A DNA stretch of 21,533 nt, from NCBI GenBank assembly GCA_002373535.1, contig DFKL01000101.1, positions 1,768 through 23,300 on the forward strand, read 5' to 3'. Shown piece by piece: positions 1 to 7,800 of the stretch; position 1 is the stretch's first letter, and each line of letters begins with the position of its first letter. The position numbers and the translations under genes are program-made. The stretch is from Prevotellaceae bacterium UBA3646. Lineage in GTDB: Bacteria > Bacteroidota > Bacteroidia > Bacteroidales > Bacteroidaceae. The notes below the pieces were generated by a model. It had not been told where the DNA came from, did no database searches, and saw only the letters and a program-made list of their open reading frames with translations.

Positions 1-1077
1 GACATCCCGCTGAGGAACAACGACGTGCTCTTCATCCCGAGCCGTACCGAGATGCTCGGCGACCGCACTATTGAAGTCAGCGGAGAAGTCACATATCCCG
101 GAGTCTACCCCTTTGCAGAAAACACGACTATTCAGGACATACTGCTGGAAGCAGGCGGATTGACGGAAGCAGCAAGCCTGGCACGCGTCGACATATTCAG
201 GAGAGTGCGCGATGCCAAGGCCGTGGAGACCAAAGGTCAGAGCGCCGAGCACTTTGCCTTCAGCCTGAACGAGAAATACGACATCAACGGAGACACCACA
301 TTCTACCTTAGGCCCTATGACGTAGTGGTCATACGCAAGAGCCCTGCATACGAGGAGCAGCAGACAGTCCAGGTGCGTGGCGAGGTGGCATTCCAGGGAG
401 ATTATTCGATGACGAGCAAGAACTACCGCCTGTCCGACCTGATCAAGGCGAGCGGAGGCCTGACATCCATGGCATACAGCAACGGAGCACATCTGACACG
501 TGTCATGACCAAGGAAGAGATAGAACAGCGCGACGAGGCCAACCGCAAGGCACTGATACAGCTGTACGAGGACGGCCTTAAGGAAGGCAAGGACATGAAC
601 ATGCAGATTGCCGACTCCCTGTTCAACCTGAAGAAGAACACGAAATACACCTTCCCCGTGGCAATCGACCTGACACAGGCCATGGCCAAGCCCGGCTCCG
701 ACTTTGACATAGAACTGCGCAAGGGGGATATCCTGGAGATACCCGTACGGAGCAACATAGTTAAGGTAAGCGGCGAGGTTATGTACCCGGTATCCATGTC
801 GTACGAAAAGGACAAGAACCTCAACTACTATCTCTCACGTGCCGGCGGTCTGTCCGGCAACGCCAGCCGCAGCCGCATCTACGGTATACACCAGAACGGT
901 TCTGTCGTGAAGCTTTCCAGCAACTCCGTCCGCGACATACAGCCCGGCACCGAGATCGTGGTTCCGCAGAAAAAGACCAGGAAGAGGATGACGACAGGCG
1001 AGATAGTTGGCATTGCCAGCGGAGTTGCATCACTGGGTGCCATCATAGTATCCCTGCTGAACGTAATCAAGAAATAG
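1..1077 (+). CDS. SLBB-domain polysaccharide export protein (Wza-like), 5' truncated
   Basis: Outer-membrane/periplasmic polysaccharide export protein, the probable secretion channel of the locus. The reading frame is open from base 1, so the gene starts upstream of the window; the GTG at 25 is an internal codon. Three SLBB (soluble-ligand-binding beta-grasp) modules are visible, each opening with a VSGEV/VRGEV strand: about visible codons 24-70, 123-170 and 254-305. Each continues into a 'L..AGGLT' or 'SGGLT' turn. A charged stretch rich in Lys, Glu and Asp separates modules 2 and 3. The C-terminus (codons 334-358) is a hydrophobic Gly/Ala/Ile segment ending in KK, probably membrane-inserted. 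The Poly_export (PES) domain expected at the N-terminus of this family lies outside the window. The Wzz-type gene follows after 24 nt, the usual wza-wzz pairing. The family is clear; the full length and first domain cannot be judged. Confidence 0.88.
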   Translation, partial: DIPLRNNDVLFIPSRTEMLGDRTIEVSGEVTYPGVYPFAENTTIQDILLEAGGLTEAASLARVDIFRRVRDAKAVETKGQSAEHFAFSLNEKYDINGDTTFYLRPYDVVVIRKSPAYEEQQTVQVRGEVAFQGDYSMTSKNYRLSDLIKASGGLTSMAYSNGAHLTRVMTKEEIEQRDEANRKALIQLYEDGLKEGKDMNMQIADSLFNLKKNTKYTFPVAIDLTQAMAKPGSDFDIELRKGDILEIPVRSNIVKVSGEVMYPVSMSYEKDKNLNYYLSRAGGLSGNASRSRIYGIHQNGSVVKLSSNSVRDIQPGTEIVVPQKKTRKRMTTGEIVGIASGVASLGAIIVSLLNVIKK

Positions 1078-1101
1078 CACAGTTTTGGAAACGCACATAT
1101 T

Positions 1102-2163
1102 ATGGAAGAAAAGAGACTTACCATAGATTTCGGGAAGGTATTCAAGGAACTCTGGAGCAGGAAGCGACTGATGTTCAAGGTATGGGCAGCCACATTCGTG
1201 CTGGCATGTCTATATATATTCCCGCAGCCGAGATACTATGATGCCAGCGAGGTTCTGGCACCCGAAATAGTAGATTTGTCATCAGGCGGAGGACTGGGCG
1301 CATTGGCCAACAGCTTTGGCGTGAACCTGGGCATGGGCATGAGCCAGGATGCAATATACCCTGTCCTGTACCCGGATCTTATCCAGTCGAAGCAATTCCT
1401 GGTATCACTGTTCGGCATCAAAGTCAAGACAATGGACGGGAAGGTGGAATGTGACCTGCACACCTACCTGCTTAACCACCAGAAAGATGCCTTTTACAAC
1501 TACCCGAAGACCTGGCTAAGCGAGAAAATCAAGGAATGGAAGAACAGGAACAAGCCCGCAGGCAAGGCAGACGGGCAGATAAACCCGTTCATCCTGAGCG
1601 AGCAGGACATGTTGCTCACAGAAGCCCTGCAAGGCATGATACGATGCTCGGTAAACAAGAAGACGGATGTCGTCACCATATCCGTACGCTCTCAGGATCC
1701 GCTGGTTTCCGCGACACTCGCCGACAGCGTATGCCAGCGTCTGCAGGCAGTCATCACGGACTACAGGACAAGCAAGGCCCGCACGGATGTCGAGTATTAT
1801 ACCAAGATTACCAAAGAGGCAAAGGCAGACTATGACAAGTCTGTCGTACGATACAGCAATTACTGCGATGCGCACGAGAACGTCGTCCTTCAGGTCTATG
1901 CATCCGAGCGCGACAAGCTGGAAAACGAGATGACCATGCGCTACTCCACGTACCAAGCCATGCAGACCCAGCTGCAGGCAGCGAAGGCGAAACTGCAGGA
2001 ACGCACTCCCGCATTCACCATACTGCAGTGCAGCACCGTACCTGTCAAGCCTGCCGGTCCCAAGCGCCTGATATTTGTCATCGCAATGATGTTCCTGTCT
2101 ACGGTTTGCACCACATTGTACGTCGGCAGGGACGAATTCAAGAAAGCCTTTGCTGCACACTGA
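1102..2163 (+). CDS. wzz: Wzz-type chain-length determinant (polysaccharide co-polymerase, no kinase domain)
   Basis: Inner-membrane polysaccharide co-polymerase of 353 aa that would set the chain length of the Wzy-made polymer. It has the two-helix layout of the family. TM1 lies at about residues 25-41, followed by a periplasmic region that includes a Gly-rich stretch (61-82) and a predicted coiled coil around 235-305. The proline motif VPVKPAGPKR (about 313-322) leads into TM2 (about 323-342). A short basic/acidic tail ends the protein and there is no Walker motif, so it is a PCP1-like Wzz and not a Wzc. The start ATG lies 24 nt after the export gene. The stop TGA (2161-2163) is 24 nt before the chosen wzx start. 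The gene is GC-rich like its upstream neighbour and is probably part of the conserved frame of the locus. A second co-polymerase (Wzc-like) is encoded at 18718-21219. Confidence 0.87.
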   Translation: MEEKRLTIDFGKVFKELWSRKRLMFKVWAATFVLACLYIFPQPRYYDASEVLAPEIVDLSSGGGLGALANSFGVNLGMGMSQDAIYPVLYPDLIQSKQFLVSLFGIKVKTMDGKVECDLHTYLLNHQKDAFYNYPKTWLSEKIKEWKNRNKPAGKADGQINPFILSEQDMLLTEALQGMIRCSVNKKTDVVTISVRSQDPLVSATLADSVCQRLQAVITDYRTSKARTDVEYYTKITKEAKADYDKSVVRYSNYCDAHENVVLQVYASERDKLENEMTMRYSTYQAMQTQLQAAKAKLQERTPAFTILQCSTVPVKPAGPKRLIFVIAMMFLSTVCTTLYVGRDEFKKAFAAH

Positions 2164-2187
2164 TTGCAGCGTGTCCGGAACCTTGCA

Positions 2188-3630
2188 ATGAGCGTCAAGA
2201 AGAATTTTGCATATAGTTTTGTACTGACGGCAAGCGGATACATCTTCCCCTTGCTCACCTACCCCTACGTATCTCGCATACTGGGTGTAAGCGGCATTGG
2301 CATATGCAATTTCATCGACAGCATCGTTAACTATTTCATCTTATTCTCCATGATGGGAATTAGTACTGTAGGCATACGTGAGATATCACAACATCGAGAT
2401 AATCAAATGGAGATGTCAAGACATTTCACAGGTTTGCTACTACTAAACCTAATTAGTACCATCCTTGCCATAGTGGCACTTCTCATTTCCATGTACACCA
2501 TTGAAGCGCTCTTCCTATATAGAGACTTGCTTTATATAGGAGTATGCAAACTATTCTTCAACTTCTTTCTGATAGAATGGTTTTATGCTGGAGTCGAAGA
2601 CTTTAAATATATTACTAATAGATCTATCATCGTCAGAACAATATATGTCATATTGATTTTTGCTTTTATTAAGGACTCCGGTGATTACAAACTCTACTAT
2701 TTCCTCACAGTATCAACATACATACTCAATGGCATCATCAATATTTTCTATTGTAGGAAATATGTAAGTTTAACATTTGGGGACATTCATATCCGTCCAT
2801 ATATTGCGCCCTTCCTGACCACAGGTCTATATATGCTGATAACCAATGTCTATACTTCATTTAATGTTACGTGGCTCGGATTTGCTGCTGGAACTATAGA
2901 GGTTGGATATTACTCCACTGCGACAAAACTATATACCATAATTCTGGCATTGTTTACCGCACTGACCAATGTCATTTTCCCAAGAGTGACTTATTTATAT
3001 GCAAAAGGCTTACAAGACGAGTTCTGGGAGAAGATTCATAAGGTTGTAGAGGTGGTCTTTGCCATTTCTATTCCGATTGTTATCACACTTGCAATATACA
3101 GTTCAAACCTGATACATCTTCTTGCCGGCAACGGCTATGAAGGTGCATATATTCCTTTCCGTATCATTGCCCCTATAGTATTTCTAGTTGGTTATGAGCA
3201 GGTGCTGGTCATCCATATCCTAATGGCAACCAAACACGATAAACAAATTATGAGGAACTCCATTTATGGTGCTTTTATCACTATTCTACTGAACATTTTG
3301 ATAGTCTCTAAGTGGGGAGCCATTGGAACGGCTATAGTATGGCTCATCACAGAGGCAACCATAACATTACTGTCTTTAAAAGAGATATATAAATACACTT
3401 CCTATAGATTCCCCTTCAAATTCTTGATTAAGACCCTTGCATTCAACCTTCCTTTATTTATCGTCTTATACGTTTTAAAAATAGCGCTTCCTTTCCCAGA
3501 TATTATCTTATTACCCATTATTGGCATAATTGTATTTAGCTATTTGATTTTCATACAGGTCAAGTATATAAAGAATGAGAATTTTATCCAAGCACTCACC
3601 AAACTGAGGAATCTACCAATAGTTCACTAA
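2188..3630 (+). CDS. wzx: Wzx-type flippase (MOP/polysaccharide transporter family)
   Basis: Integral inner-membrane protein of 480 aa that would flip the undecaprenyl-linked repeat unit to the periplasmic face. It is almost wholly hydrophobic with about 12-14 membrane spans. The N-terminus, with SYIFPLLTYPYVSRILG-like content (TASGYIFPLLTYPYVSRI), is the classic opening of the polysaccharide_synt/MVF-like flippase family. I chose the ATG at 2188 because the family begins at MSVKKNF; the frame is open back to a TTG at 2164, directly after the wzz stop, but those eight codons add nothing family-like. Composition changes inside the gene: roughly the first 45-50 codons are about 45-53% GC, then GC drops to about 30-37% from about 2320 onward. 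This suggests a recombination junction in the conserved 5' end of the gene. The specific substrate cannot be read from sequence. Confidence 0.9.
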   Translation: MSVKKNFAYSFVLTASGYIFPLLTYPYVSRILGVSGIGICNFIDSIVNYFILFSMMGISTVGIREISQHRDNQMEMSRHFTGLLLLNLISTILAIVALLISMYTIEALFLYRDLLYIGVCKLFFNFFLIEWFYAGVEDFKYITNRSIIVRTIYVILIFAFIKDSGDYKLYYFLTVSTYILNGIINIFYCRKYVSLTFGDIHIRPYIAPFLTTGLYMLITNVYTSFNVTWLGFAAGTIEVGYYSTATKLYTIILALFTALTNVIFPRVTYLYAKGLQDEFWEKIHKVVEVVFAISIPIVITLAIYSSNLIHLLAGNGYEGAYIPFRIIAPIVFLVGYEQVLVIHILMATKHDKQIMRNSIYGAFITILLNILIVSKWGAIGTAIVWLITEATITLLSLKEIYKYTSYRFPFKFLIKTLAFNLPLFIVLYVLKIALPFPDIILLPIIGIIVFSYLIFIQVKYIKNENFIQALTKLRNLPIVH

Positions 3631-3658
3631 TTTGTTATACATCTCCTAAAATATAATT

Positions 3659-4348
3659 ATGAAATTACTTTTGATAATCCTTTTATTTCTCATCTATGCC
3701 AAATGGATTGCTATTGGGCTTTCATACCCTTGGATTTGCCTACTGTTTCAATTTCAAAAGCGCAAGGGACTGATGCGAAAAGTATTAGCAATACCTGGAT
3801 ATATAATTGAGAGATTAACTAATGAGGGAGCTTCAAGATTCATCATTATCAATATAGGACATCTGCCATCTATTATTATTAGAAGAATTATGTATCGTCT
3901 GTTGGGTGTTTCTATGGGAAAGAATGTCATTTTCCACTATAAGACAGAAATCAGACGCCCAATTAATCTGAAAATAGGTAATGGTAGCATTATTGGCGAC
4001 AACGCTATCCTTGACAGTCGCAATGGACTAACAATAGGCCGGAATGTCAATTTTTCATCAAATGTATCAGTTTATACTGAACAGCATGACCATCGGGATT
4101 CCTTGTTCCGCTGTAATAACGACATCGATAAGAGAGTCGAAATAGGAGACAGGGTATGGGTTGGCTGCAACGTTATCATACTGCCAGGCGTTAAAATTGG
4201 TGAAGGAGCAGTCTGCTGCGCAGGCTGCGTTGTGACAAAAGACATAGCACCATATGATATAGTAGCAGGCATCCCAGCAAGGAAAATAAGCTCAAGATCC
4301 CATAACCTTCAATACGAGTTTGACGGTACGTCATGTTGGTTTTACTAA
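3659..4348 (+). CDS. Hexapeptide-repeat (left-handed beta-helix) O-acetyltransferase
   Basis: Acyltransferase of 229 aa that probably O-acetylates a sugar of the repeat unit with acetyl-CoA (inference from family and context). The N-terminus has one or two hydrophobic segments (about 1-30), so it is probably membrane-associated. From about residue 85 to 207 it carries imperfect [LIV]-G-x4 hexapeptide repeats (IGNGSIIGDNAIL, IGRNVNFSSN, IGDRVWVGCNVIILPGVKIG). The end VAGIPARKI matches the WbbJ/CysE/NodL type of acetyltransferase. The extended loop with EQHDHRD contains His143/His145; one is the likely catalytic base. The length is slightly above the usual 180-200 aa because of the N-terminal membrane part. 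It starts 28 nt after wzx and shares its low GC content, so both belong to the AT-rich part of the cassette. Confidence 0.88.
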   Translation: MKLLLIILLFLIYAKWIAIGLSYPWICLLFQFQKRKGLMRKVLAIPGYIIERLTNEGASRFIIINIGHLPSIIIRRIMYRLLGVSMGKNVIFHYKTEIRRPINLKIGNGSIIGDNAILDSRNGLTIGRNVNFSSNVSVYTEQHDHRDSLFRCNNDIDKRVEIGDRVWVGCNVIILPGVKIGEGAVCCAGCVVTKDIAPYDIVAGIPARKISSRSHNLQYEFDGTSCWFY

Positions 4349-4423
4349 AACCATAAAGTTTTCTGTTATCACATCAGCATAAAAGAAATATGACCCCAAA
4401 GAATTTATTCAAGCAATAAACGT

Positions 4424-5674
4424 ATGGCAACAGATACAACAACAAACAAACTTGACATCATGATGCTTACTAAGAATATCATGATAGTCCTGATTATGTT
4501 TGTATTAGCAGCTATACTGGGCAACGGATTCAATCTGATAGGCTGGTCATACATCGTGCAGGTGCGATATTATCTGCTGATGGCTATCGTATGCATTGGA
4601 TTGGCAACATTATATTTTGTTCAATACAGAAATCAGCCAATCACTTTCAAATACTACGTTGCTTTTATAACTGCATGGCCGCTCTGCGTAATTCTGTCGT
4701 CATTTTTGCAGGGCGGCATCTTGATTGAAGAATTTTCTCAGATTCTTTCATGGACATACGTAGGAACATTCTTTTTCTTTTTCTACCATTTCAGGTTCAG
4801 CGAGAAGACAATTCTGTGGATACTGTGTCTTTATGCATTGACTACGGCAGGAATTCAGATAGCGCAACAGGCAGATCCCTTGTTTGCCATATTCGGCGGT
4901 GACCCTGAGGATTTGGGAGAACTGGTCGTTGCCGAAAAGAGAAACGGACTGGCACGTTTCTTCGTAGGAAGCTATCACATCCAGATGCTCGTAATGTGTT
5001 TCTTCTGGAGCAGGTTGCTGAAGACGTTTCGTCTGCACTGGGCAATACTGTCGGCATTGCTCATCGTTTCCATATACCTATATCTTACCAAACAGATTAT
5101 GGCATCCACGCTATTCACGTTAGGGATATCGTTCTTTATGATAAAAGGACGCAGGGTGAAAATCCTGGCATGTGTATTGGCTGCCGTATGTCTTGTGGCA
5201 TTAGGAGTGTTCTGGGAGGATTTGTTTGGCGACCTGATCCAGGACAGCAAGGACGACAGCTTCTCGCATGCCATACGATTTGAATTCATCGAATACATCA
5301 TGGAGTACAACCTGACGGACCCCGTAGGAGTCCTGTTCGGCCATGGAACGTCAAAGCCATGGTTTACAGAGCTGCAGAACATGCAGTACTTCCCGTCGGA
5401 CATAGGCTTTTTCGGTGAATCCATCTATTTCGGATGGATTTGGGCATTGGCCTATTTCTACGTGATATACCGTATAATGGTTACGTACAGGCACAAGATT
5501 CCACTATATATAAAACTGTTTGTCATCTGTTCCGGGCTGATTTCCATCTTTATCTTCCCGTACAGGAACCGTATCGAGACTTTCAACTGGATATGTATGA
5601 TATATATATGTTCGCTCTATGCAGATGACAGGTCCGACCTTGTCATAGAGAAGGACCTTGTACAAAAACAATAA
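4424..5674 (+). CDS. wzy: Wzy-like polysaccharide polymerase / O-antigen ligase-family membrane protein
   Basis: Polytopic membrane protein of 416 aa with about 10-11 hydrophobic spans (for example 14-34, 47-66, 78-97, 108-121, 128-146, 182-200, 207-221, 226-240, 247-264, 336-353, 362-380 and 388-400). It has two larger soluble loops, about 147-180 and 265-335. The second contains GHGTSKPWF and then DIGFFGESIYFGW; a Gly-His-Gly element followed by D.G..E/G is common in Wzy and O-antigen ligase-family proteins. It would join repeat units on the periplasmic side. Polymerases are poorly conserved, so the call rests on topology, the loop motif and position between flippase and glycosyltransferases. 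The 5' half is AT-rich (about 32-40% GC) and the 3' half approaches 50%, so the composition shift is gradual here. A 75-nt gap precedes the gene; the next gene starts 5 nt after its stop. Confidence 0.75.
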   Translation: MATDTTTNKLDIMMLTKNIMIVLIMFVLAAILGNGFNLIGWSYIVQVRYYLLMAIVCIGLATLYFVQYRNQPITFKYYVAFITAWPLCVILSSFLQGGILIEEFSQILSWTYVGTFFFFFYHFRFSEKTILWILCLYALTTAGIQIAQQADPLFAIFGGDPEDLGELVVAEKRNGLARFFVGSYHIQMLVMCFFWSRLLKTFRLHWAILSALLIVSIYLYLTKQIMASTLFTLGISFFMIKGRRVKILACVLAAVCLVALGVFWEDLFGDLIQDSKDDSFSHAIRFEFIEYIMEYNLTDPVGVLFGHGTSKPWFTELQNMQYFPSDIGFFGESIYFGWIWALAYFYVIYRIMVTYRHKIPLYIKLFVICSGLISIFIFPYRNRIETFNWICMIYICSLYADDRSDLVIEKDLVQKQ

Positions 5675-5679
5675 CGCAC

Positions 5680-6612
5680 ATGCTGTTTTCCGTAGTCATC
5701 CCATCATACAAGAAACGTTACCTTGCAGAGGCCGTCGACAGCGTCATCTCCCAGACCTGCGGGGATTGGGAACTGATAGTAGTCAACGACTGCTCGCCTG
5801 AAGACCTTGATGCGGTAGTCAAGCCTCGTCTTGGCGACTCCAGGATAAGGTACTGTGTGAACGAACGCAATTTCGGGGCAGAACGACTGTGCGAGAACTG
5901 GAACGAGTGTCTGCGATACTGCACGGGCGACTATGTAATCTGCATGGGTGATGACGACAGGCTTGCACCCTGCTGCCTGGAAGAGTACAGGAAACTGATT
6001 CTGAAGTATCCGCAAGTGGATATACTGCATGCCCAGACCGACATAATTGACGAGCATGGTGACGTCTGCGAGCTGATGGAACCGCGATACGAGCACGAGA
6101 CAGCATTGCAACTGATATATTACAGGTGGGCAGGGCTGGGACGGCAGCAGTTCATCGGAGACTTCTGCTACAAAAGGGAGGCACTTGTCAGACGCGGCGG
6201 CTTCTATGACCTGCCCTTTGCATGGGGCAGCGACGACATATCTGCGGTAATGGCAGCTACAGCCAACGGCATTGCCAACACGGAAAAGGTTTGTTTCCAG
6301 TATCGCAAGAATCGTTTCTCAATCTCAGCTGATACCAACAACCGTCGCAAGGCTGACGCCCTGATTATGCAATGGAGATGGTACAAGGCTTATTTTGAGG
6401 GATACAAGACAAGTACGAATCGGGATGCACTGACGCTTAGACTCCTGAAGGATATGATGCCCACACACTTCATGTTCCATATCAATGACATGATGCGAAA
6501 GGACTTGCAGATTGGCAAGAGCAATGTATTTTACTGGCTGAGTAACAGGAAGCACTATAATACCACGATACGAAACATACTGATCCAACTCGCAAAATCC
6601 CTTAAAAAGTAG
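5680..6612 (+). CDS. GT2 family glycosyltransferase (GT-A fold)
   Basis: Cytoplasmic glycosyltransferase of 310 aa that would add one sugar to the lipid-linked repeat unit. The N-terminus FSVVIPSYKKRYLAEAVDSV begins the GT-A nucleotide-binding fold; ELIVVNDCSPED follows at 31-42. The metal/nucleotide-binding acidic motif is MGDDDR at 89-94, and WGSDDISAVM at 182-191 holds the likely catalytic Asp. The C-terminus has no clear membrane helix. An oddity is the high cysteine content of the first 165 residues (11 Cys, at 27, 38, 59, 71, 77, 81, 88, 98, 99, 130 and 163), unusual for a cytosolic enzyme; no metal-binding pattern is evident. It begins 5 nt after the polymerase stop and ends 6 nt before the GT4 gene. 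Donor and acceptor sugars cannot be inferred. Confidence 0.92.
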   Translation: MLFSVVIPSYKKRYLAEAVDSVISQTCGDWELIVVNDCSPEDLDAVVKPRLGDSRIRYCVNERNFGAERLCENWNECLRYCTGDYVICMGDDDRLAPCCLEEYRKLILKYPQVDILHAQTDIIDEHGDVCELMEPRYEHETALQLIYYRWAGLGRQQFIGDFCYKREALVRRGGFYDLPFAWGSDDISAVMAATANGIANTEKVCFQYRKNRFSISADTNNRRKADALIMQWRWYKAYFEGYKTSTNRDALTLRLLKDMMPTHFMFHINDMMRKDLQIGKSNVFYWLSNRKHYNTTIRNILIQLAKSLKK

Positions 6613-6618
6613 ATTTTT

Positions 6619-7800
6619 ATGGACAAGAAGATTGCATTTATTACGGAAGGATTCATGGGCAGTACCCTACCCTTGATGCGTCAACTATGTTCAAGAGGGT
6701 ATAAGGTTGACTTATACTATTACAAAAGGGAAATCCACGAGCCGGAAGCATGCGAGCTGGAATACCGTGCCTATCATTACGGAATAAACACGGTTCCCAG
6801 GGAACTGTATGCAGGAATCAGCAGGTACATCGGCAACGAAAACCTGACTATATATACGTTTTCACAGTTTAAGCCGTTCACCTCCGTCCCTGTAGTCCGC
6901 GACATTATAAGGCCGGCGCTGAGACATCAGGCATACCAGGCAGCACGCGTCATAAACGCAAGGGCTTACGATGCCGTTAACATGATATGCAACTATGACA
7001 TGGCATATATGGCTGACCTCATGCACTACTTGCGTGGAAACATAATAGTATCCCTGCATGAAGTCTGGAACCATGCCAATCCGTCTTCCAGACCGTCTAA
7101 GCTGTTGGCAGAAGCCATACACCAACGACGTAGGATTGTATTGTTCTCGGACAATTCAAGGAACGACATTGCCCATATAGACGGAATAGACATGAGCTTG
7201 GTGAATGTCAATCCTTTTGGACTGTTTGACTCATTTACATCGCTGCCAGAGCAAGAATTGCAAGATACGCTTCCCGGGAAATACATTCTGTTCTTCGGAT
7301 ATATCAGACCATACAAGGGGCTTGGCATTCTGCATGATGCAATAAAAATGACAGGGGAAACACTTGGCGGCTACAGGATAGTAGTTGCAGGCAAGGGGAA
7401 CGACCCTGTATTGGAGGAAATCAAAAACGATGACAGATATGTCGTAATACATCGTTTTATCCGTAACAGGGAGCTGGTTACCCTGATTAAACGGGCCTAT
7501 GCCGTAGTGTGCCCCTACATTTCAATGTCGCAAAGCGGAATCCCACAGACAGCCTTCCCGTTCGGTACACCGGTAATTGCATCTGACCTGGACGGATTCA
7601 GGGAGATAGTCACTCCGGAGGTAGGCATGCTCTTCCCTGCTGGAGACGCGCAGTCTCTTGCCCGATGCATCACCGGCCTGATACAGCATCCCGGCAAGCG
7701 TGAGCAAATGCATAGGAACATTCTTTCCTTCAATCTGCTATATCCCAAATACGACTGGACTAATATATGTGACAAATATATTGAGATCATAGGCCAATGA
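6619..7800 (+). CDS. GT4 family glycosyltransferase (GT-B fold)
   Basis: Glycosyltransferase of 393 aa with two Rossmann-like halves. The N-terminal half (1-200) opens KKIAFITEGFMGSTLPLMRQL, the acceptor-side pattern. The C-terminal half starts at KYILFFGYIRPYKGLGIL (221-238), the typical linker strand of GT4 enzymes. The donor-site segment is PYISMSQSGIPQTAFPFGTP (299-318), followed by VIASDLDGFREIV. The usual E-x7-E motif is replaced: residues near Ser303-Gln310 stand where the first acidic residues are expected. This matches a GT4 subgroup with an SQSG sequence, so I do not treat it as inactivation. It begins 6 nt after the preceding GT2 gene, and its last four bases (ATGA) overlap the start of the beta-helix gene, implying translational coupling. 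Substrates are unknown. Confidence 0.9.
   Translation: MDKKIAFITEGFMGSTLPLMRQLCSRGYKVDLYYYKREIHEPEACELEYRAYHYGINTVPRELYAGISRYIGNENLTIYTFSQFKPFTSVPVVRDIIRPALRHQAYQAARVINARAYDAVNMICNYDMAYMADLMHYLRGNIIVSLHEVWNHANPSSRPSKLLAEAIHQRRRIVLFSDNSRNDIAHIDGIDMSLVNVNPFGLFDSFTSLPEQELQDTLPGKYILFFGYIRPYKGLGILHDAIKMTGETLGGYRIVVAGKGNDPVLEEIKNDDRYVVIHRFIRNRELVTLIKRAYAVVCPYISMSQSGIPQTAFPFGTPVIASDLDGFREIVTPEVGMLFPAGDAQSLARCITGLIQHPGKREQMHRNILSFNLLYPKYDWTNICDKYIEIIGQ

Noticed and set aside
2164..2187. Upstream TTG start for wzx
   Set aside because: The eight extra residues are not family-like; MSVKKNF at 2188 is the usual flippase beginning.
4390..4419. Nine-codon mini-frame (MTPKNLFKQ) in the gap before the polymerase gene
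   Set aside because: It is too short to support as a gene; it could be a leader peptide or the remnant of a deleted gene, but nothing in the sequence decides this.
6619..7800. Possible inactive GT4 because the classical E-x7-E motif is not seen
   Set aside because: The SQSG-type replacement occurs in a recognised GT4 subgroup and the rest of the fold is intact, so loss of function is not supported.
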